This document shows positions 1 through 8,949 of a DNA stretch of 64,000 bases, in pieces. The position numbers were made by a program, and so were the translations under genes. Each line of letters begins with the position of its first letter. The stretch's first letter is position 1. This DNA is from Rhodococcus gordoniae (lineage in GTDB: Bacteria; Actinomycetota; Actinomycetes; Mycobacteriales; Mycobacteriaceae). Under the pieces are notes generated by a model. The model made no database searches. It had not been told where the DNA came from and worked only from the letters and a program-made list of their open reading frames with translations. The stretch lies in contig NZ_LPZN01000002.1 in assembly GCF_001646655.1 (NCBI RefSeq), positions 62,001 through 126,000 on the forward strand, written 5' to 3'.

Positions 1-465
1 ACCGAGCGCTACCTCCGGGCACTCGCGGGCTGCGATTACCGGCCCGACGAGCAGACTCTGCGGTGGTCCTGCCGCGTGGGTGCGTACTGCACGTCGCTGA
101 CGAACCTGCCCCGCCTCGATCGAGCCGTACTGCGTCGCTGGCGCGGGCATCCGGTCGAGGTGGTCGTGGGCGTCAAGGATCCCCTCGTACAGGTCGACGC
201 GCTGAACAAGCTGGCCGACGACATGGGAGCGCATTTCGTGGCGATTCCCGACGCGGGTCATCTCCTCGCGGTCGAGGCGCCGGCGGCTCTGGCGGCGATG
301 AGCGCTGCTGTGTCGGTCTCGGAGAACCGAGTTACGGTCGACCGAGGCGGAAGTGGCGATGCCGGGCTGCCCCCGACGGGCGTAGTTACCAGTCCGGCAT
401 CGCCACCTCCGGTCACCTCCCGGCGGAACCCGAGCAATCGGGTACCCGATCCAGGGCTGCGATAG
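1..465 (+). CDS. Alpha/beta hydrolase, C-terminal part (5' end outside window)
   Basis: The reading frame is open from base 1, so the gene starts upstream of the window. The visible part holds the end of an alpha/beta-hydrolase fold. An Asp in a VVVGVKDPLV strand and a His in PDAGHLLAVEAP fit the acid and histidine of the catalytic triad; the nucleophile would lie upstream. The fold should end near AALAAMSAAV (about base 310). The last 50 or so residues are Pro/Ser/Arg-rich, look unlike the family and read through a strong inverted repeat at 353-406, so the native stop may have been lost or the tail may be non-functional. The substrate is unknown. Confidence 0.75.
   Translation, partial: TERYLRALAGCDYRPDEQTLRWSCRVGAYCTSLTNLPRLDRAVLRRWRGHPVEVVVGVKDPLVQVDALNKLADDMGAHFVAIPDAGHLLAVEAPAALAAMSAAVSVSENRVTVDRGGSGDAGLPPTGVVTSPASPPPVTSRRNPSNRVPDPGLR
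353..406. repeat. 13-bp inverted repeat inside the hydrolase 3' tail
   Basis: GTGGCGATGCCGG at 353-365 is exactly reversed as CCGGCATCGCCAC at 394-406, with a 28-base spacer. If one mismatch is allowed the arms extend inward by four bases. It could be a terminator-like hairpin that the hydrolase frame happens to read through, or a protein-binding dyad. There is no T-run after it. Confidence 0.6.
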
Positions 466-584
466 TCCCCGAATTGTTACGGTTTGGTCACGGGGACGCT
501 CATGACGGTACCACTGAAAGCCGAGTCGTTGCAGATGTCTGTATCGGCGCGTCACACATCCGCGATAACGGAGTTGCGGCCGCG

Positions 585-1049
585 TCACGCGACGGCACGG
601 CTCCAATCGACGACGACCGACCTCGCGCCGATGTATTCCAGCAGGTCGCGAACCGGCCCGCCGAAGCGGAGCTGACGGTCGACCTCCAGCTCGTCGAGAT
701 CGTCGTCCTCCGTGCCGACGAGGATCCCGTTCGCCACGCTGCGGGCCGCGGACAGCACGAGCATCTCCTCCGCGGCAACCCGTACCGGCACATCGGTCTC
801 ACCCGCGACCGCACCGACCGTCACGGCCACGTAGTCCCTGTCCTCGCCTGCGTCGTGATACGCGACCAGACGGCCGTGCAGCAGGGACTCGGGCAGGAGC
901 CGGTCGAGCGTCACACCCGAGGGAACGCTCTCGTCGTCGGAAGGGGTGCTCGAACCGGGTGCGGCCGATGTAGCCGGGAGCTGCGCGGCGGCGTACAGAG
1001 GTACGCGCCGAGACGTCCAGCCGAAGTAGGTTTCGCGTTGCGCATACAT
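585..1049 (-). CDS. Hypothetical protein, 154 aa
   Basis: The start is chosen at the ATG ending at 1049 because a GAGGAGG ribosome site lies about 10 bases upstream. The protein begins MYAQRETYFGW, then has a Ser/Pro-rich stretch (about residues 28-42), then an acidic alpha/beta part rich in Val and Asp (DDDLDELEVDRQL). It has no signal peptide, membrane segment or recognisable catalytic motif. It is encoded on the same strand as the downstream osmoprotectant transporter but lies past that operon's last gene, 101 bases away. I do not recognise the family. Confidence 0.6.
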   Translation of the reverse strand: MYAQRETYFGWTSRRVPLYAAAQLPATSAAPGSSTPSDDESVPSGVTLDRLLPESLLHGRLVAYHDAGEDRDYVAVTVGAVAGETDVPVRVAAEEMLVLSAARSVANGILVGTEDDDLDELEVDRQLRFGGPVRDLLEYIGARSVVVDWSRAVA

Positions 1050-1150
1050 CGCACCTGCGCCTCCTCGATAGGACTTCGTCTCTACTCGTAGTGTGCTCCG
1101 GGCCACCGACAGGTTTCCGGGCCGCCCAAGGCGTCGGAGGCCGTCCGAGG

Positions 1151-1825
1151 CTAGTCCCGTGAGGCGCGGACGCCGGGCGAGACGAGCAGCCGACCGAGGA
1201 CGGCGAAGATCGCGAGCACCAGCAACGAGCAGATCCCGGCGAGAGCGGCACCGCCCACGACCAGTGCATAGTCGCTGCGTGCGAGACCGTCCACGATCGG
1301 TCTTCCCACTCCACCGAAACTCACCGCCGCGGCGATGGTCGCGGTCGCGACGATCTGGACGGCGGCGGTACGCATACCGACGAGCACGAGCGGCAGTGCG
1401 ACCGGTAGTTGGGCCCGCAGGAGGATCTGGGACGAGGTCATCCCCATCCCTCGGGCGGCATCGGTCAGCGCCGGGTCGACCCCGCGGATCCCTTCGTAGG
1501 AGTTCAGCAGGATGGGCGGGATCGCGAGTGCCACGAGCGGCACCAGCACCGGTACCAGTCCGATCCCGTACAGCACCACGAGCAACACGAGCAGGCCGTA
1601 GGTGGGGAGAGCGCGTGCGGCGTTCGCCGTGAGGGATACGAGCACACCGCCGCGACCCGTGTGCCCTGTCCACAGGCCGACAGGCAACGCGAGGAGAACG
1701 GAGATCACGAACGCGAGCAGCGTGTACCCGAAGTGCTGGGCCAGTCGCGTCGGGATCCCGGAAGCACCCGACCAGTTCGCGGCGTCACCGAAGTACTCGG
1801 CGAGGTAGTGCAGCAGCGTCGTCAT
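1151..1825 (-). CDS. proZ: Osmoprotectant ABC transporter permease (ProZ/OpuCD type)
   Basis: This is a 224-residue integral membrane permease with about five to six hydrophobic helices and the BPD_transp_1 coupling region (EGIRGVDPALTDAARGMGMTS, then the QLPVALPLVLVGMR helix), which docks on the ATPase. It is the last gene of a four-gene unit and overlaps the preceding permease gene by ATGA. Two permeases with one ATPase and one lipoprotein is the arrangement of OpuC/ProU-like importers for glycine betaine, choline or carnitine. The substrate is inferred from the family only. Confidence 0.88.
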   Translation of the reverse strand: MTTLLHYLAEYFGDAANWSGASGIPTRLAQHFGYTLLAFVISVLLALPVGLWTGHTGRGGVLVSLTANAARALPTYGLLVLLVVLYGIGLVPVLVPLVALAIPPILLNSYEGIRGVDPALTDAARGMGMTSSQILLRAQLPVALPLVLVGMRTAAVQIVATATIAAAVSFGGVGRPIVDGLARSDYALVVGGAALAGICSLLVLAIFAVLGRLLVSPGVRASRD

Positions 1826-2466
1826 CGGCGCGCTCTCGAGGGGCCACGCATCCACGGAGTGGTGAGGCGCTGGACGAGTACGAGCACCGCGTCGACGACC
1901 AGCGCCATCACGACGGTCGCGACGATGCCGATGATCGCCAGATCGAGCCGGTCGAGTTGGACCGACGCGGTGAACAGCGCACCGAAGGCTCCCATGCCGA
2001 TCAGCGCCCCGACGCTCACCATGCTGATGTTCGCTACCGTGGCCACACGCAGCCCGGCAATGACCGCGGGGATCGCCAACGGCAGGTCGACGGTGAGCAG
2101 CCGGCGGGGTGTCGAGAACCCCATCGCCACCGCCGACTGGCGCACACTGTCCGGTACGGCGCGCAACCCGTCGACGACATTGGGGACGAGTCCCGCCAGT
2201 GCGTAGACGGCGAGCGGAAGGATCACCGTGGTCCGGCTGATCCCGGTGAACGCGATGAGCAGAACGAAGAAGGCAAGCGACGGAATGGAATACAGAACGC
2301 TGCAGACCGTGAGCACCGGCGCATACACCCGCGGCCACCGCACACACGCCAGGCCCAGGGGCAACGCGATGACCAGGCCGAGCAGCGACGCGCCGAGCGC
2401 CATGACGAGATGATCGCCGAGCAGTTCCCAGAACGTCCCGAGGTAACCGGGAATGCGCAGGCTCAC
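1822..2466 (-). CDS. proW: Osmoprotectant ABC transporter permease (ProW/OpuCB type)
   Basis: This is a 214-residue membrane permease. A GTG start at 2466 is preferred because it overlaps the TGA of the ATPase gene (GTGA) and gives the usual N-terminus (SLRIPGYLGTFWELLGDHLVM). The coupling-loop motif DGLRAVPDSVRQSAVAMGFS is present, followed by the LPLAIPAVIAGLR helix typical of this family. It is expected to pair with the 1151-1825 permease as a heterodimeric channel. The GTGA and ATGA junctions on both sides indicate translational coupling within one operon. Confidence 0.88.
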   Translation of the reverse strand: MSLRIPGYLGTFWELLGDHLVMALGASLLGLVIALPLGLACVRWPRVYAPVLTVCSVLYSIPSLAFFVLLIAFTGISRTTVILPLAVYALAGLVPNVVDGLRAVPDSVRQSAVAMGFSTPRRLLTVDLPLAIPAVIAGLRVATVANISMVSVGALIGMGAFGALFTASVQLDRLDLAIIGIVATVVMALVVDAVLVLVQRLTTPWMRGPSRARR

Positions 2467-3590
2467 GGCGATTTCCGCATCTCGAGCCGAGGTGCGGCAC
2501 CGGACTGCCGGCCGTCGTGGGCCGCGCGGGCCGCCGCCGCCACCTCTTCGCCGCTGATCACCCCGAGCACGCGGCCGTCGTCGTCCACCGCCACGGCATG
2601 ACCCGACGGTGAGAGCACCGCCGCGTCGAGTACGACGCGCAGTGGATCGCGTCCGGGAACGAATGCTCTTCCTACCGGGACGAATTCCGTATCGGCATTT
2701 CCGTCGCGGGCGCTGCCGTCGAGCCACCCTGCCGGATGCCTCTCGTCGTCGACGACGAGGGTCCAGCGACCGTCGCCGACGACGGGTTCGGCGTCGTCCC
2801 GGGTGACGATCGGATCCGTGCGCAAGGGCAGGTCGGCGGACGAGAAGAACGACATGAGCCGCACCCCGCGATCGACGCCGAGGAAGCCGGCGACGAAGTC
2901 GTCGGCGGGAGCAGTGAGAAGCTCCTCCGGCGTCGCGTACTGGGCGAGCACTCCGCCGGGCCGCAGGACGGCCACGCGATCGCCGAGCTTGATCGCCTCG
3001 TCGATGTCGTGGGTGACGAGCACGATGGTCTTGGCCAGCACCGACTGCAGGCGCAGGAGTTCGTCCTGCAGGTCCTTGCGGACCACGGGATCGACCGCGG
3101 AGAACGGCTCGTCCATCAACAGGATCGGGGGATCGGCCGCCAATGCGCGTGCCACGCCGACACGCTGCTGCTGCCCACCGGAGAGCTGCGACGGATAGCG
3201 TTGCGCCAGTTCCTTTCCGAGTCCGACCCGCATGAGCACGTCCATCGCTGTGGCGCGGGCCTCCTTACGGCTCGCACCGAGCAACCGGGGCACGGTGGCG
3301 ACGTTGTCGACCACCGTGCGGTGGGGGAACAGCCCGGCGTGCTGGATGACGTATCCGATGCCGCGGCGCAGGATCCGGGGATCCTCGTCGAGGACGTCGC
3401 GGCCCTCGACGAGCACACGCCCGCCCGTGGGTTCGACCATCCGGTTGATCATGCGTAGCGAGGTGGTCTTCCCGCACCCCGACGGCCCGACGAACACCGT
3501 CAGGGTACCCGTCGGGACCTCGAGCGAGAGTCCGTCGACCGCGACGGTCCCGTCGGGATAACGCTTCTCGACGTTGTCGAATGTGATCAC
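2463..3590 (-). CDS. proV: Osmoprotectant ABC transporter ATP-binding protein with C-terminal CBS-like region
   Basis: This 375-residue ATPase powers the importer. It shows a Walker A GPSGCGKTT (residues 35-43), the signature LSGGQ (136-140), Walker B ILLMDE (156-161) and the switch histidine in VTHD (193-195). After residue about 240 the chain continues past the ABC domain; the last 60 residues (AVAVDDDGRVLGVISGEEV) look like a single degenerate CBS motif, the ionic-strength sensor of OpuA/ProV-type ATPases. It lies 16 bases after the binding-protein gene and overlaps the next permease gene. Confidence 0.92.
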   Translation of the reverse strand: MITFDNVEKRYPDGTVAVDGLSLEVPTGTLTVFVGPSGCGKTTSLRMINRMVEPTGGRVLVEGRDVLDEDPRILRRGIGYVIQHAGLFPHRTVVDNVATVPRLLGASRKEARATAMDVLMRVGLGKELAQRYPSQLSGGQQQRVGVARALAADPPILLMDEPFSAVDPVVRKDLQDELLRLQSVLAKTIVLVTHDIDEAIKLGDRVAVLRPGGVLAQYATPEELLTAPADDFVAGFLGVDRGVRLMSFFSSADLPLRTDPIVTRDDAEPVVGDGRWTLVVDDERHPAGWLDGSARDGNADTEFVPVGRAFVPGRDPLRVVLDAAVLSPSGHAVAVDDDGRVLGVISGEEVAAAARAAHDGRQSGAAPRLEMRKSP

Positions 3591-3606
3591 GCGGCACCGA
3601 TTTCCG

Positions 3607-4518
3607 TCAGTTCAGATCGTTCTGCTGCAGCCATTCCTCGGCGACGACGTCGATGTCGCGGCCGTCGGTGACCACCTGTCCGACCAGTACGACGAGGGTG
3701 TCGGTGGTGAGCTTCTCGGACACGGCATCGATCTTTGCGACGTCGTCGTCGTCGAGATCGGCGCGATGCACCAGCGGGGTGACGTTCTGGGCTCCGAACA
3801 CCGACTTCGGGTCCTCCAGTGCCACAAAAGGTTCGGTGCTCAACGACGGGTCGGTGGTGAAGATGTTCGCGGCCTGCACGGTGCCGTCCGAGAGCGCCCG
3901 GATGGTGATGGGGCCACCCGTGTCGGTGGGCACGAACTCGCGGAACTCGACTCCGTACACCTCGCGCAGACCCACGACACCCTGCTGCCGGGTCTCGAAC
4001 TCCGGGGGACCCCCGAGGGCGAGCTCGCCCGCGACCGGTGCGAGATCGGCGATACTCGTCAGGTTGTACCGCTGCGCCGTCTCCTCGGTGACGACCAGGG
4101 CATCCTTGTTCTCACCGGGAGCGGAGGCCAGGATCTCGAGCCCGTCCGGAAGAGCTTCGGACAGAGCCGCATCGACATCCTCGGTCGTGGTGGCCGTGCT
4201 GTCGGGATCGACCCGCGCGAGAAGCGCGCCGTTGTACTCCGGAACGAGCGTGATGGCACCCGATGCGACCTGGTCGTAGTAGATCTCGCGGCTGCCGATG
4301 TTGAACTGTCGGGTGACCTCGGACCCTGCGCTCTCGAGCGCCTGCGAGTAGATCTCCGCGAGCAGGACGTTCTCGGGGAAGTTCGCCGAACCGACGACGA
4401 TCGCGCCGCCGTCCGCCGAATCCCCGGCGAGGGGATCGTCGTCCCCGCCACCGGAGCAGGCCGCCAGGGCGAATGCGGACACGGCGAGAAGTGCTGTGGT
4501 GCGCGCGAAGCGTTTCAC
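3607..4518 (-). CDS. proX: Osmoprotectant-binding lipoprotein (ProX/OpuCC type)
   Basis: This is the substrate-binding protein of the importer and the first gene of the operon. The GTG start at 4518 has a GGGAG ribosome site six to seven bases upstream and gives a clean lipoprotein signal: KR, a hydrophobic run, then the lipobox LAAC followed by a Gly/Asp-rich linker. An upstream in-frame GTG at 4542 lacks such support. The mature part shows OpuAC-type features such as VVGSANFPENVLLAEIYSQAL and the EYNGALLARV segment. About 303 residues is normal for the family. The ligand (betaine, choline or another quaternary ammonium) is not determined by sequence. Confidence 0.9.
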   Translation of the reverse strand: MKRFARTTALLAVSAFALAACSGGGDDDPLAGDSADGGAIVVGSANFPENVLLAEIYSQALESAGSEVTRQFNIGSREIYYDQVASGAITLVPEYNGALLARVDPDSTATTTEDVDAALSEALPDGLEILASAPGENKDALVVTEETAQRYNLTSIADLAPVAGELALGGPPEFETRQQGVVGLREVYGVEFREFVPTDTGGPITIRALSDGTVQAANIFTTDPSLSTEPFVALEDPKSVFGAQNVTPLVHRADLDDDDVAKIDAVSEKLTTDTLVVLVGQVVTDGRDIDVVAEEWLQQNDLN

Positions 4519-4680
4519 GGGTTGCTCCCTCGGATACGGCACGGTCGAGGTCCGACTCTATCCCGCCGGATACCCACCGTGCCGGATTTGTCGCACGAGT
4601 GGGTCACCGGTCGTCACTCGCGCGCTCCGAGTCGGCGGGGGTGAGGATGCCGTTCACGAGCCGGGACGGCAGACTGCCTG

Positions 4681-6771
4681 TCACTGTCCCGCGCCGCCGG
4701 GAACCCGTCGTTCGTGCAGTCGACCGCGTCGGATGCCCGGGCTCGTCCCGGGTGTCGCGAGAACGTGTGCGGGCGCGGGCTGCCGGTTCCCGGCCGTCGG
4801 CTGCGACACGGACACCGGGTCGGCGTGATACTGCTCGGTGCGGTACTGCTCGGTGCGCTCCGGAGTAGGGTCGGGCAGGCGGCGCGGCCGATCGATCCGG
4901 TACGGATCGTCGTAGTTCCTGCCGGTTCCCTTGAGCAGGCTGGTCGGCAGGTAGATGCTCGCGGTGATGCCGGCGTCGGAGGTCGAGTCGAAGGTCGGAC
5001 GCAGCCGCACCGTGATGTTGTGCCGATCGGCGAGGCGCGCGACCACGAACAGGCCCATTCGGCGTGCGGCACCGGATCCGGCTTCGCCGGCCGAACCGAG
5101 TCGCATGTTGATCTCGAGGAGTTCGTCTGCGGGAATACCGATTCCGCGGTCGGCGATCTCGAGGAGAAGACCGCCGTCGACGGCGCGCGAGAACGCGAAC
5201 GCCACGTTGCTCTCGGGTGGTGAGGCACGCAGTGCGTTGTCGAGGAGTTCGGCGATCATGTGGACGACGTCGGTGACTGCGCTGCCGACCAGACTGCCTT
5301 CCGGTGCATTGCCGATGTTCACGCGCTGGTAGTTCTCGACCTGCGAGACGGAGGCGCGCAGGACATCGACGAGCCGTGTGTCGGGGACCCGGCCCAGGCG
5401 TTGGCGGGTGCCGGCGAGGACGAGCAGCGAGTCGCCCGTGCGCCGCATGCGGGCGGCGAGGTGGTCGAGTGCGAACAGGTTCTGCAGACGCATCGGGTCG
5501 CGTTCCTCGTGTTCGAGCGAATCGATAAGCGCCAGCTGCTGTTCCACGAGTGTCTTGTTGCGGCGGGCGAGAGTCTCGAGCATCTCGTTCACCTGCCGTC
5601 GCAACTGGGCCTGTTCGCCGGCCAGACGCAGGGCACCCTCTTTCATGTTGTCGACGGCGCGCGCGACCTCACCGATCTCCTCGCGGGTGCGGACGCGAAC
5701 CGGATCGAGTGTGACGGACTCGATTTCGGCGCCGTCCTTGATCGCGGCCAAGGCGGCAGGAAGGTCCTGTTCGGCGGTGCGCAGGGTGTCGTCGCGCAGT
5801 CGGCGCAGCGGCCGCACGAGCGACATCGCGATCACGATCGCCAGGGTGAGGGCGAGCAGGAGGATGATCGCGACACCGATGGCGTTCTTGAGAGCCTCGG
5901 TGCGCGCTCCGGCCGCGAGATCGTCGAGGACGGCCACCGCGCGGGTCGCGGAACCGGAGACCTCCTCCTGGTAGACCATGAGACTCTCGAAGATCGACCC
6001 GCGCAGGGCGGCGACGTTGCCTTCGTCGTTGTCGAGGTTGGCCGTGATGCTGCGGCGGTTCTGGAGCTGGGACATGAGGCCGTCGACCCGGGCGGCGTCG
6101 GCGGCGTCGTTCTCGACGAAGGTGTCGCGAAGGACGGCCAGTCGCGCGGACTCGACGCCGAGTGCGTTGTTCCACATGAGCAGGGCGCCGTCGGTTCCCG
6201 TGCTGAGCGCGGAGTACGCGAGGACCTGGTCGAGCAGGGACCACTGGGTGTCCCACAGATCGAGGAGTGTCGCGCTCTCGCGCTGGACGGTGAGATCGTC
6301 GGTGGTGGTCGTGATGGCGCGGTAGGCGGCCTGGGCGCGGCTGACGAATCCTTCGGCGCGTTCGCTGGCCACGGTCGGCGCGAGTGTTCCCGACGATGCG
6401 CTGTCGAGCAGGCTCTCGCCTTCGGCGAGCATGCGGTTGATCATCGCGGCGATCTGCGGATCGAGATCCTTGCCGTCGATGTGATCGCGCAGGGTCGCAG
6501 CGGATTCGCGGGCGACCTGGGCGCCGTTGTCGACGGGGAGGGACAGGATCGTCGCCGCGGCGGCACCGGTGACGCTGGTGGCGTAATCGGCGAGGGTCGG
6601 CAGGATCGAGACGTTCTCGGCAGCGGCGCTGTAGGCGTCGTTCTCCTGGTACAGGTCGTACACGCGGAGCGAGCCGTACAGGGTGGCGGCGACGATGGGG
6701 ACGGCGACGACCACGGTCATCCTGCGCCACAGACGCCAGTTCTCCGGTGTGTGGCGCCGGAATTGCCTCAT
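4681..6771 (-). CDS. Membrane sensor histidine kinase with long extracytoplasmic (NIT-like) domain
   Basis: The protein has about 696 residues. It has a first membrane helix at about 18-36, an all-helical extracytoplasmic domain of about 260 residues resembling nitrate/nitrite-sensing domains, a second helix at about 297-318, a HAMP linker, a coiled coil with a DHLAARMRRTGDSLLVLAG dimerisation box (His437), and an ATPase domain with N512 in ELLDNALRASPP and a G1 box (ADRGIGIP). A Pro/Arg-rich tail follows. This layout matches actinobacterial conservon CvnA kinases, but no roadblock, DUF742 or GTPase partner genes are adjacent. The start is uncertain: a GTG at 6780 preceded by GGGGG is an alternative. 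Confidence 0.85.
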   Translation of the reverse strand: MRQFRRHTPENWRLWRRMTVVVAVPIVAATLYGSLRVYDLYQENDAYSAAAENVSILPTLADYATSVTGAAAATILSLPVDNGAQVARESAATLRDHIDGKDLDPQIAAMINRMLAEGESLLDSASSGTLAPTVASERAEGFVSRAQAAYRAITTTTDDLTVQRESATLLDLWDTQWSLLDQVLAYSALSTGTDGALLMWNNALGVESARLAVLRDTFVENDAADAARVDGLMSQLQNRRSITANLDNDEGNVAALRGSIFESLMVYQEEVSGSATRAVAVLDDLAAGARTEALKNAIGVAIILLLALTLAIVIAMSLVRPLRRLRDDTLRTAEQDLPAALAAIKDGAEIESVTLDPVRVRTREEIGEVARAVDNMKEGALRLAGEQAQLRRQVNEMLETLARRNKTLVEQQLALIDSLEHEERDPMRLQNLFALDHLAARMRRTGDSLLVLAGTRQRLGRVPDTRLVDVLRASVSQVENYQRVNIGNAPEGSLVGSAVTDVVHMIAELLDNALRASPPESNVAFAFSRAVDGGLLLEIADRGIGIPADELLEINMRLGSAGEAGSGAARRMGLFVVARLADRHNITVRLRPTFDSTSDAGITASIYLPTSLLKGTGRNYDDPYRIDRPRRLPDPTPERTEQYRTEQYHADPVSVSQPTAGNRQPAPAHVLATPGTSPGIRRGRLHERRVPGGAGQ

Positions 6772-7054
6772 GAGACCCACGATGTTCTGCCCCCGAACCT
6801 CTCTGCATGCCTGAGTCGGCGGCCGCCGAAACGGACTTCGGCGAGGAAGAGCGTCGCCTTCGCAATTCGGGCCAGGGCGAATCACGGTTCGCTGCCGTCA
6901 GGACGGGGGTCAGAGTAGGTAGTACGTCGTGGCGCTCACAAGATCACTGTCCAAGTCCGATAGCTGGTATCCGACCTTGCGTATACATCACGGTCGTGCG
7001 TTACGATGCCGCCGGAATTTCCCGTTCCGCCGGGTTTCGATGTCAGGGGGGCAC

Positions 7055-7981
7055 ATGGATCTGCGACGGGTCGATCTCAACCTGCTCGTCGTACTCGATG
7101 TCCTGCTCTCCGAACGCAATGTGACCCGTGCGGCCCGTCGCCTGAACATGTCGCAGCCCGCGACGAGTACGGCTCTTGCACGCTTGCGCAAGCAATTCGA
7201 CGATCCGCTCCTCGTCAAGAGCGGCCGCACGCTGCGGCTCACCGCGCGGGCCCAGGCGATCGTCGAACCGCTCCGCGAGGTGTTGCGAACCCTCGAACGT
7301 TCGGTGCTGACCGCACCCGGTTTCGACCCCGCGACGGATTCGCGCACCTTCACCATCATGACCGGCGACTACGCAGAGATCACCCTCCTGCGCCTGCTGG
7401 TCCGGGGGAGCACCCCGGCCGATATCCGTTTCGATCTGCTGCCGCTCAACGGCGCCGGACTCGATGCCTTCCGTCGATTCGAGATCGACCTGGCCGTCCT
7501 GCCGGAATACGTCCTCGAATCCCCGGAGTTCGAGAACTGCAGGAAGAGGGTCGTGCTGTCCGACAGATTCGTCGGGGCGGTGTGGTCCGGGCACCCGTAC
7601 ACCGGCACGAAGCTCACGCGCGAAGTGCTCGGTCGGTACCCACTGCTGTCCTATGCGCCGTACTCCGAGGACACCAACCTCGGTCGAGCGTTACTGCGTG
7701 CCGGTGTGGTGGCGCGGGTCGGCGCGACCAGCGGCAACCTGGCGGTTCTCCCGTATGCACTGGAGAACACACGCCTGATCACGTTCCTCCCCGAGCGCAT
7801 GGCCCGGCACCTCGCAGAAGCGGCGTCCCTGCGCATTCTCGAACCGACCTTCCCGTTGCCGCCCCTGCGCGAATTCGCCGTATGGCACGCCGAACGTGAT
7901 GCGGATCCCGCGCACACCTGGCTCCGAGCGCAACTGGACCCGGTGGTCGAGCGCCGGCGCGTCGCAGCTCAGGCGGGCTGA
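7055..7981 (+). CDS. LysR-family transcriptional regulator (NodD/NahR-like)
   Basis: The 308-residue regulator starts at ATG 7055, seven bases after an AGGGGGG ribosome site. The N-terminus has the winged helix-turn-helix typical of the NodD/NahR branch (RRVDLNLLVVLDVLL, then NVTRAARRLNMSQPATSTALARLR), followed by an effector-binding domain that contains FTIMTGDYAE. It is transcribed away from the histidine kinase gene across a 283-base gap. Its 3' end converges on the molybdenum hydroxylase operon. LysR regulators usually act on a neighbouring divergent gene, here the kinase, but this is inference. Confidence 0.9.
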   Translation: MDLRRVDLNLLVVLDVLLSERNVTRAARRLNMSQPATSTALARLRKQFDDPLLVKSGRTLRLTARAQAIVEPLREVLRTLERSVLTAPGFDPATDSRTFTIMTGDYAEITLLRLLVRGSTPADIRFDLLPLNGAGLDAFRRFEIDLAVLPEYVLESPEFENCRKRVVLSDRFVGAVWSGHPYTGTKLTREVLGRYPLLSYAPYSEDTNLGRALLRAGVVARVGATSGNLAVLPYALENTRLITFLPERMARHLAEAASLRILEPTFPLPPLREFAVWHAERDADPAHTWLRAQLDPVVERRRVAAQAG

Positions 7982-7987
7982 CCACGA

Positions 7988-8036
7988 CGAACGCTGCGGA
8001 CCGGTCCGTTCGACGGGGTCCGATCCGCAGCGTTCG
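7988..8036. terminator. Bidirectional terminator-like hairpin
   Basis: CGAACGCTGCGGA (7988-8000) pairs perfectly with TCCGCAGCGTTCG (8024-8036). It lies between the convergent stops of the LysR gene (7981) and coxG (8053), the expected place for a shared terminator. There is no obvious U-tract. Confidence 0.7.
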
Positions 8037-8052
8037 AGTGGATCCGGCGAGG

Positions 8053-8898
8053 TCAGCGTCCCGATCGACGCTGAAGTATCACCGCGATGACCACGACGAG
8101 AATCGCGATCACTCCCACCGGCGCGACCCGCGTCACGACCGATCCCTTCGCGTACTGCATGAGGTCGAGCGGTTCGGCCTCGGGCTGCGAGGGTGCGGCC
8201 GGGGAGGGAATCGTCGACGGCGTGGGAGGTGCCGGCGTCATCGCCGGTGCCGGGGAGGCGCTCACCGGGCTGGGTGGCACCGACTCGTTCGGCCGCGCCT
8301 GCGCGGAGTCGCCGTCCCCGGCGCCGGGCCCGACGAATGCGCCGCCGGGCGCCTCGTCTCCCGAGCCCGCGGTGGTGAGTGGCGGGCTCGCCGGCACGGA
8401 TTCGTTGGGCTGCGACTCGGCTGCCTCGGCGGTCGTCCCGGCGGGGGCCGCCGCCTCGGGCCCGAGCTTCTTCGACAGGCAGTCCGCGAACTGCTCGAGG
8501 ATCTTGCCGCCGACATCCGAGATCATTCCCCGCCCGAACTGGGCAGGTTTGCCGGTGATCTTCATGTCGGTCTTCACGGTGCCGTCGGTGCGGTCGCCGT
8601 CGCCGGTGAGGACGACCGTGATCGTCGCGGCCACCGTGCCGTTGCCCCGGGTGTCCTTCGCATTGGCCTCGATGACCGCCCGGCGGGCGTTCTCGTCCTT
8701 CTCCACGTACACGCCGGTGCCCTTGAACGTGAGCGCCACCGGTCCGAGTTTCACCTTGACGGTCCCGGTGAAGGTGTCGCCGTCGACGCCGGTGAGCGTC
8801 GCGCCGGGCATGCACGGCGCGACCTTCTCCGGATTCAGCAGGGCGGTCCACACCTCCTCGACCGGTGCGGGAACGGACAGTGTGTGTTCGAGTTGCAT
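8053..8898 (-). CDS. coxG: CoxG-like SRPBCC protein with C-terminal membrane anchor
   Basis: The ATG at 8898 has an AAGGA ribosome site. Residues 1 to about 145 match the CoxG/polyketide-cyclase-like SRPBCC fold (MQLEHTLSVPAPVEEVWTAL, CMPGATLTG, GVYVEKDENARRAV). About 110 residues of Pro/Ala/Ser-rich linker follow, then a hydrophobic helix (APVGVIAILVVVIAVIL) and a positive tail. CoxG is reported to tether carbon monoxide dehydrogenase to the membrane; the anchor here fits that role. It is the last gene of the coxSLM-G unit, 51 bases after coxM. Confidence 0.87.
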   Translation of the reverse strand: MQLEHTLSVPAPVEEVWTALLNPEKVAPCMPGATLTGVDGDTFTGTVKVKLGPVALTFKGTGVYVEKDENARRAVIEANAKDTRGNGTVAATITVVLTGDGDRTDGTVKTDMKITGKPAQFGRGMISDVGGKILEQFADCLSKKLGPEAAAPAGTTAEAAESQPNESVPASPPLTTAGSGDEAPGGAFVGPGAGDGDSAQARPNESVPPSPVSASPAPAMTPAPPTPSTIPSPAAPSQPEAEPLDLMQYAKGSVVTRVAPVGVIAILVVVIAVILQRRSGR

Positions 8899-8949
8899 GG
8901 GGTCCTTTCCGAACAAGTGGTTCCGGGAGCAGGACGTTCTGCGGAACGC

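Noticed and set aside
5260-6918. Long plus-strand frame opposite the sensor kinase
   Set aside because: No motif or ribosome site; the minus-strand kinase has all expected boxes.
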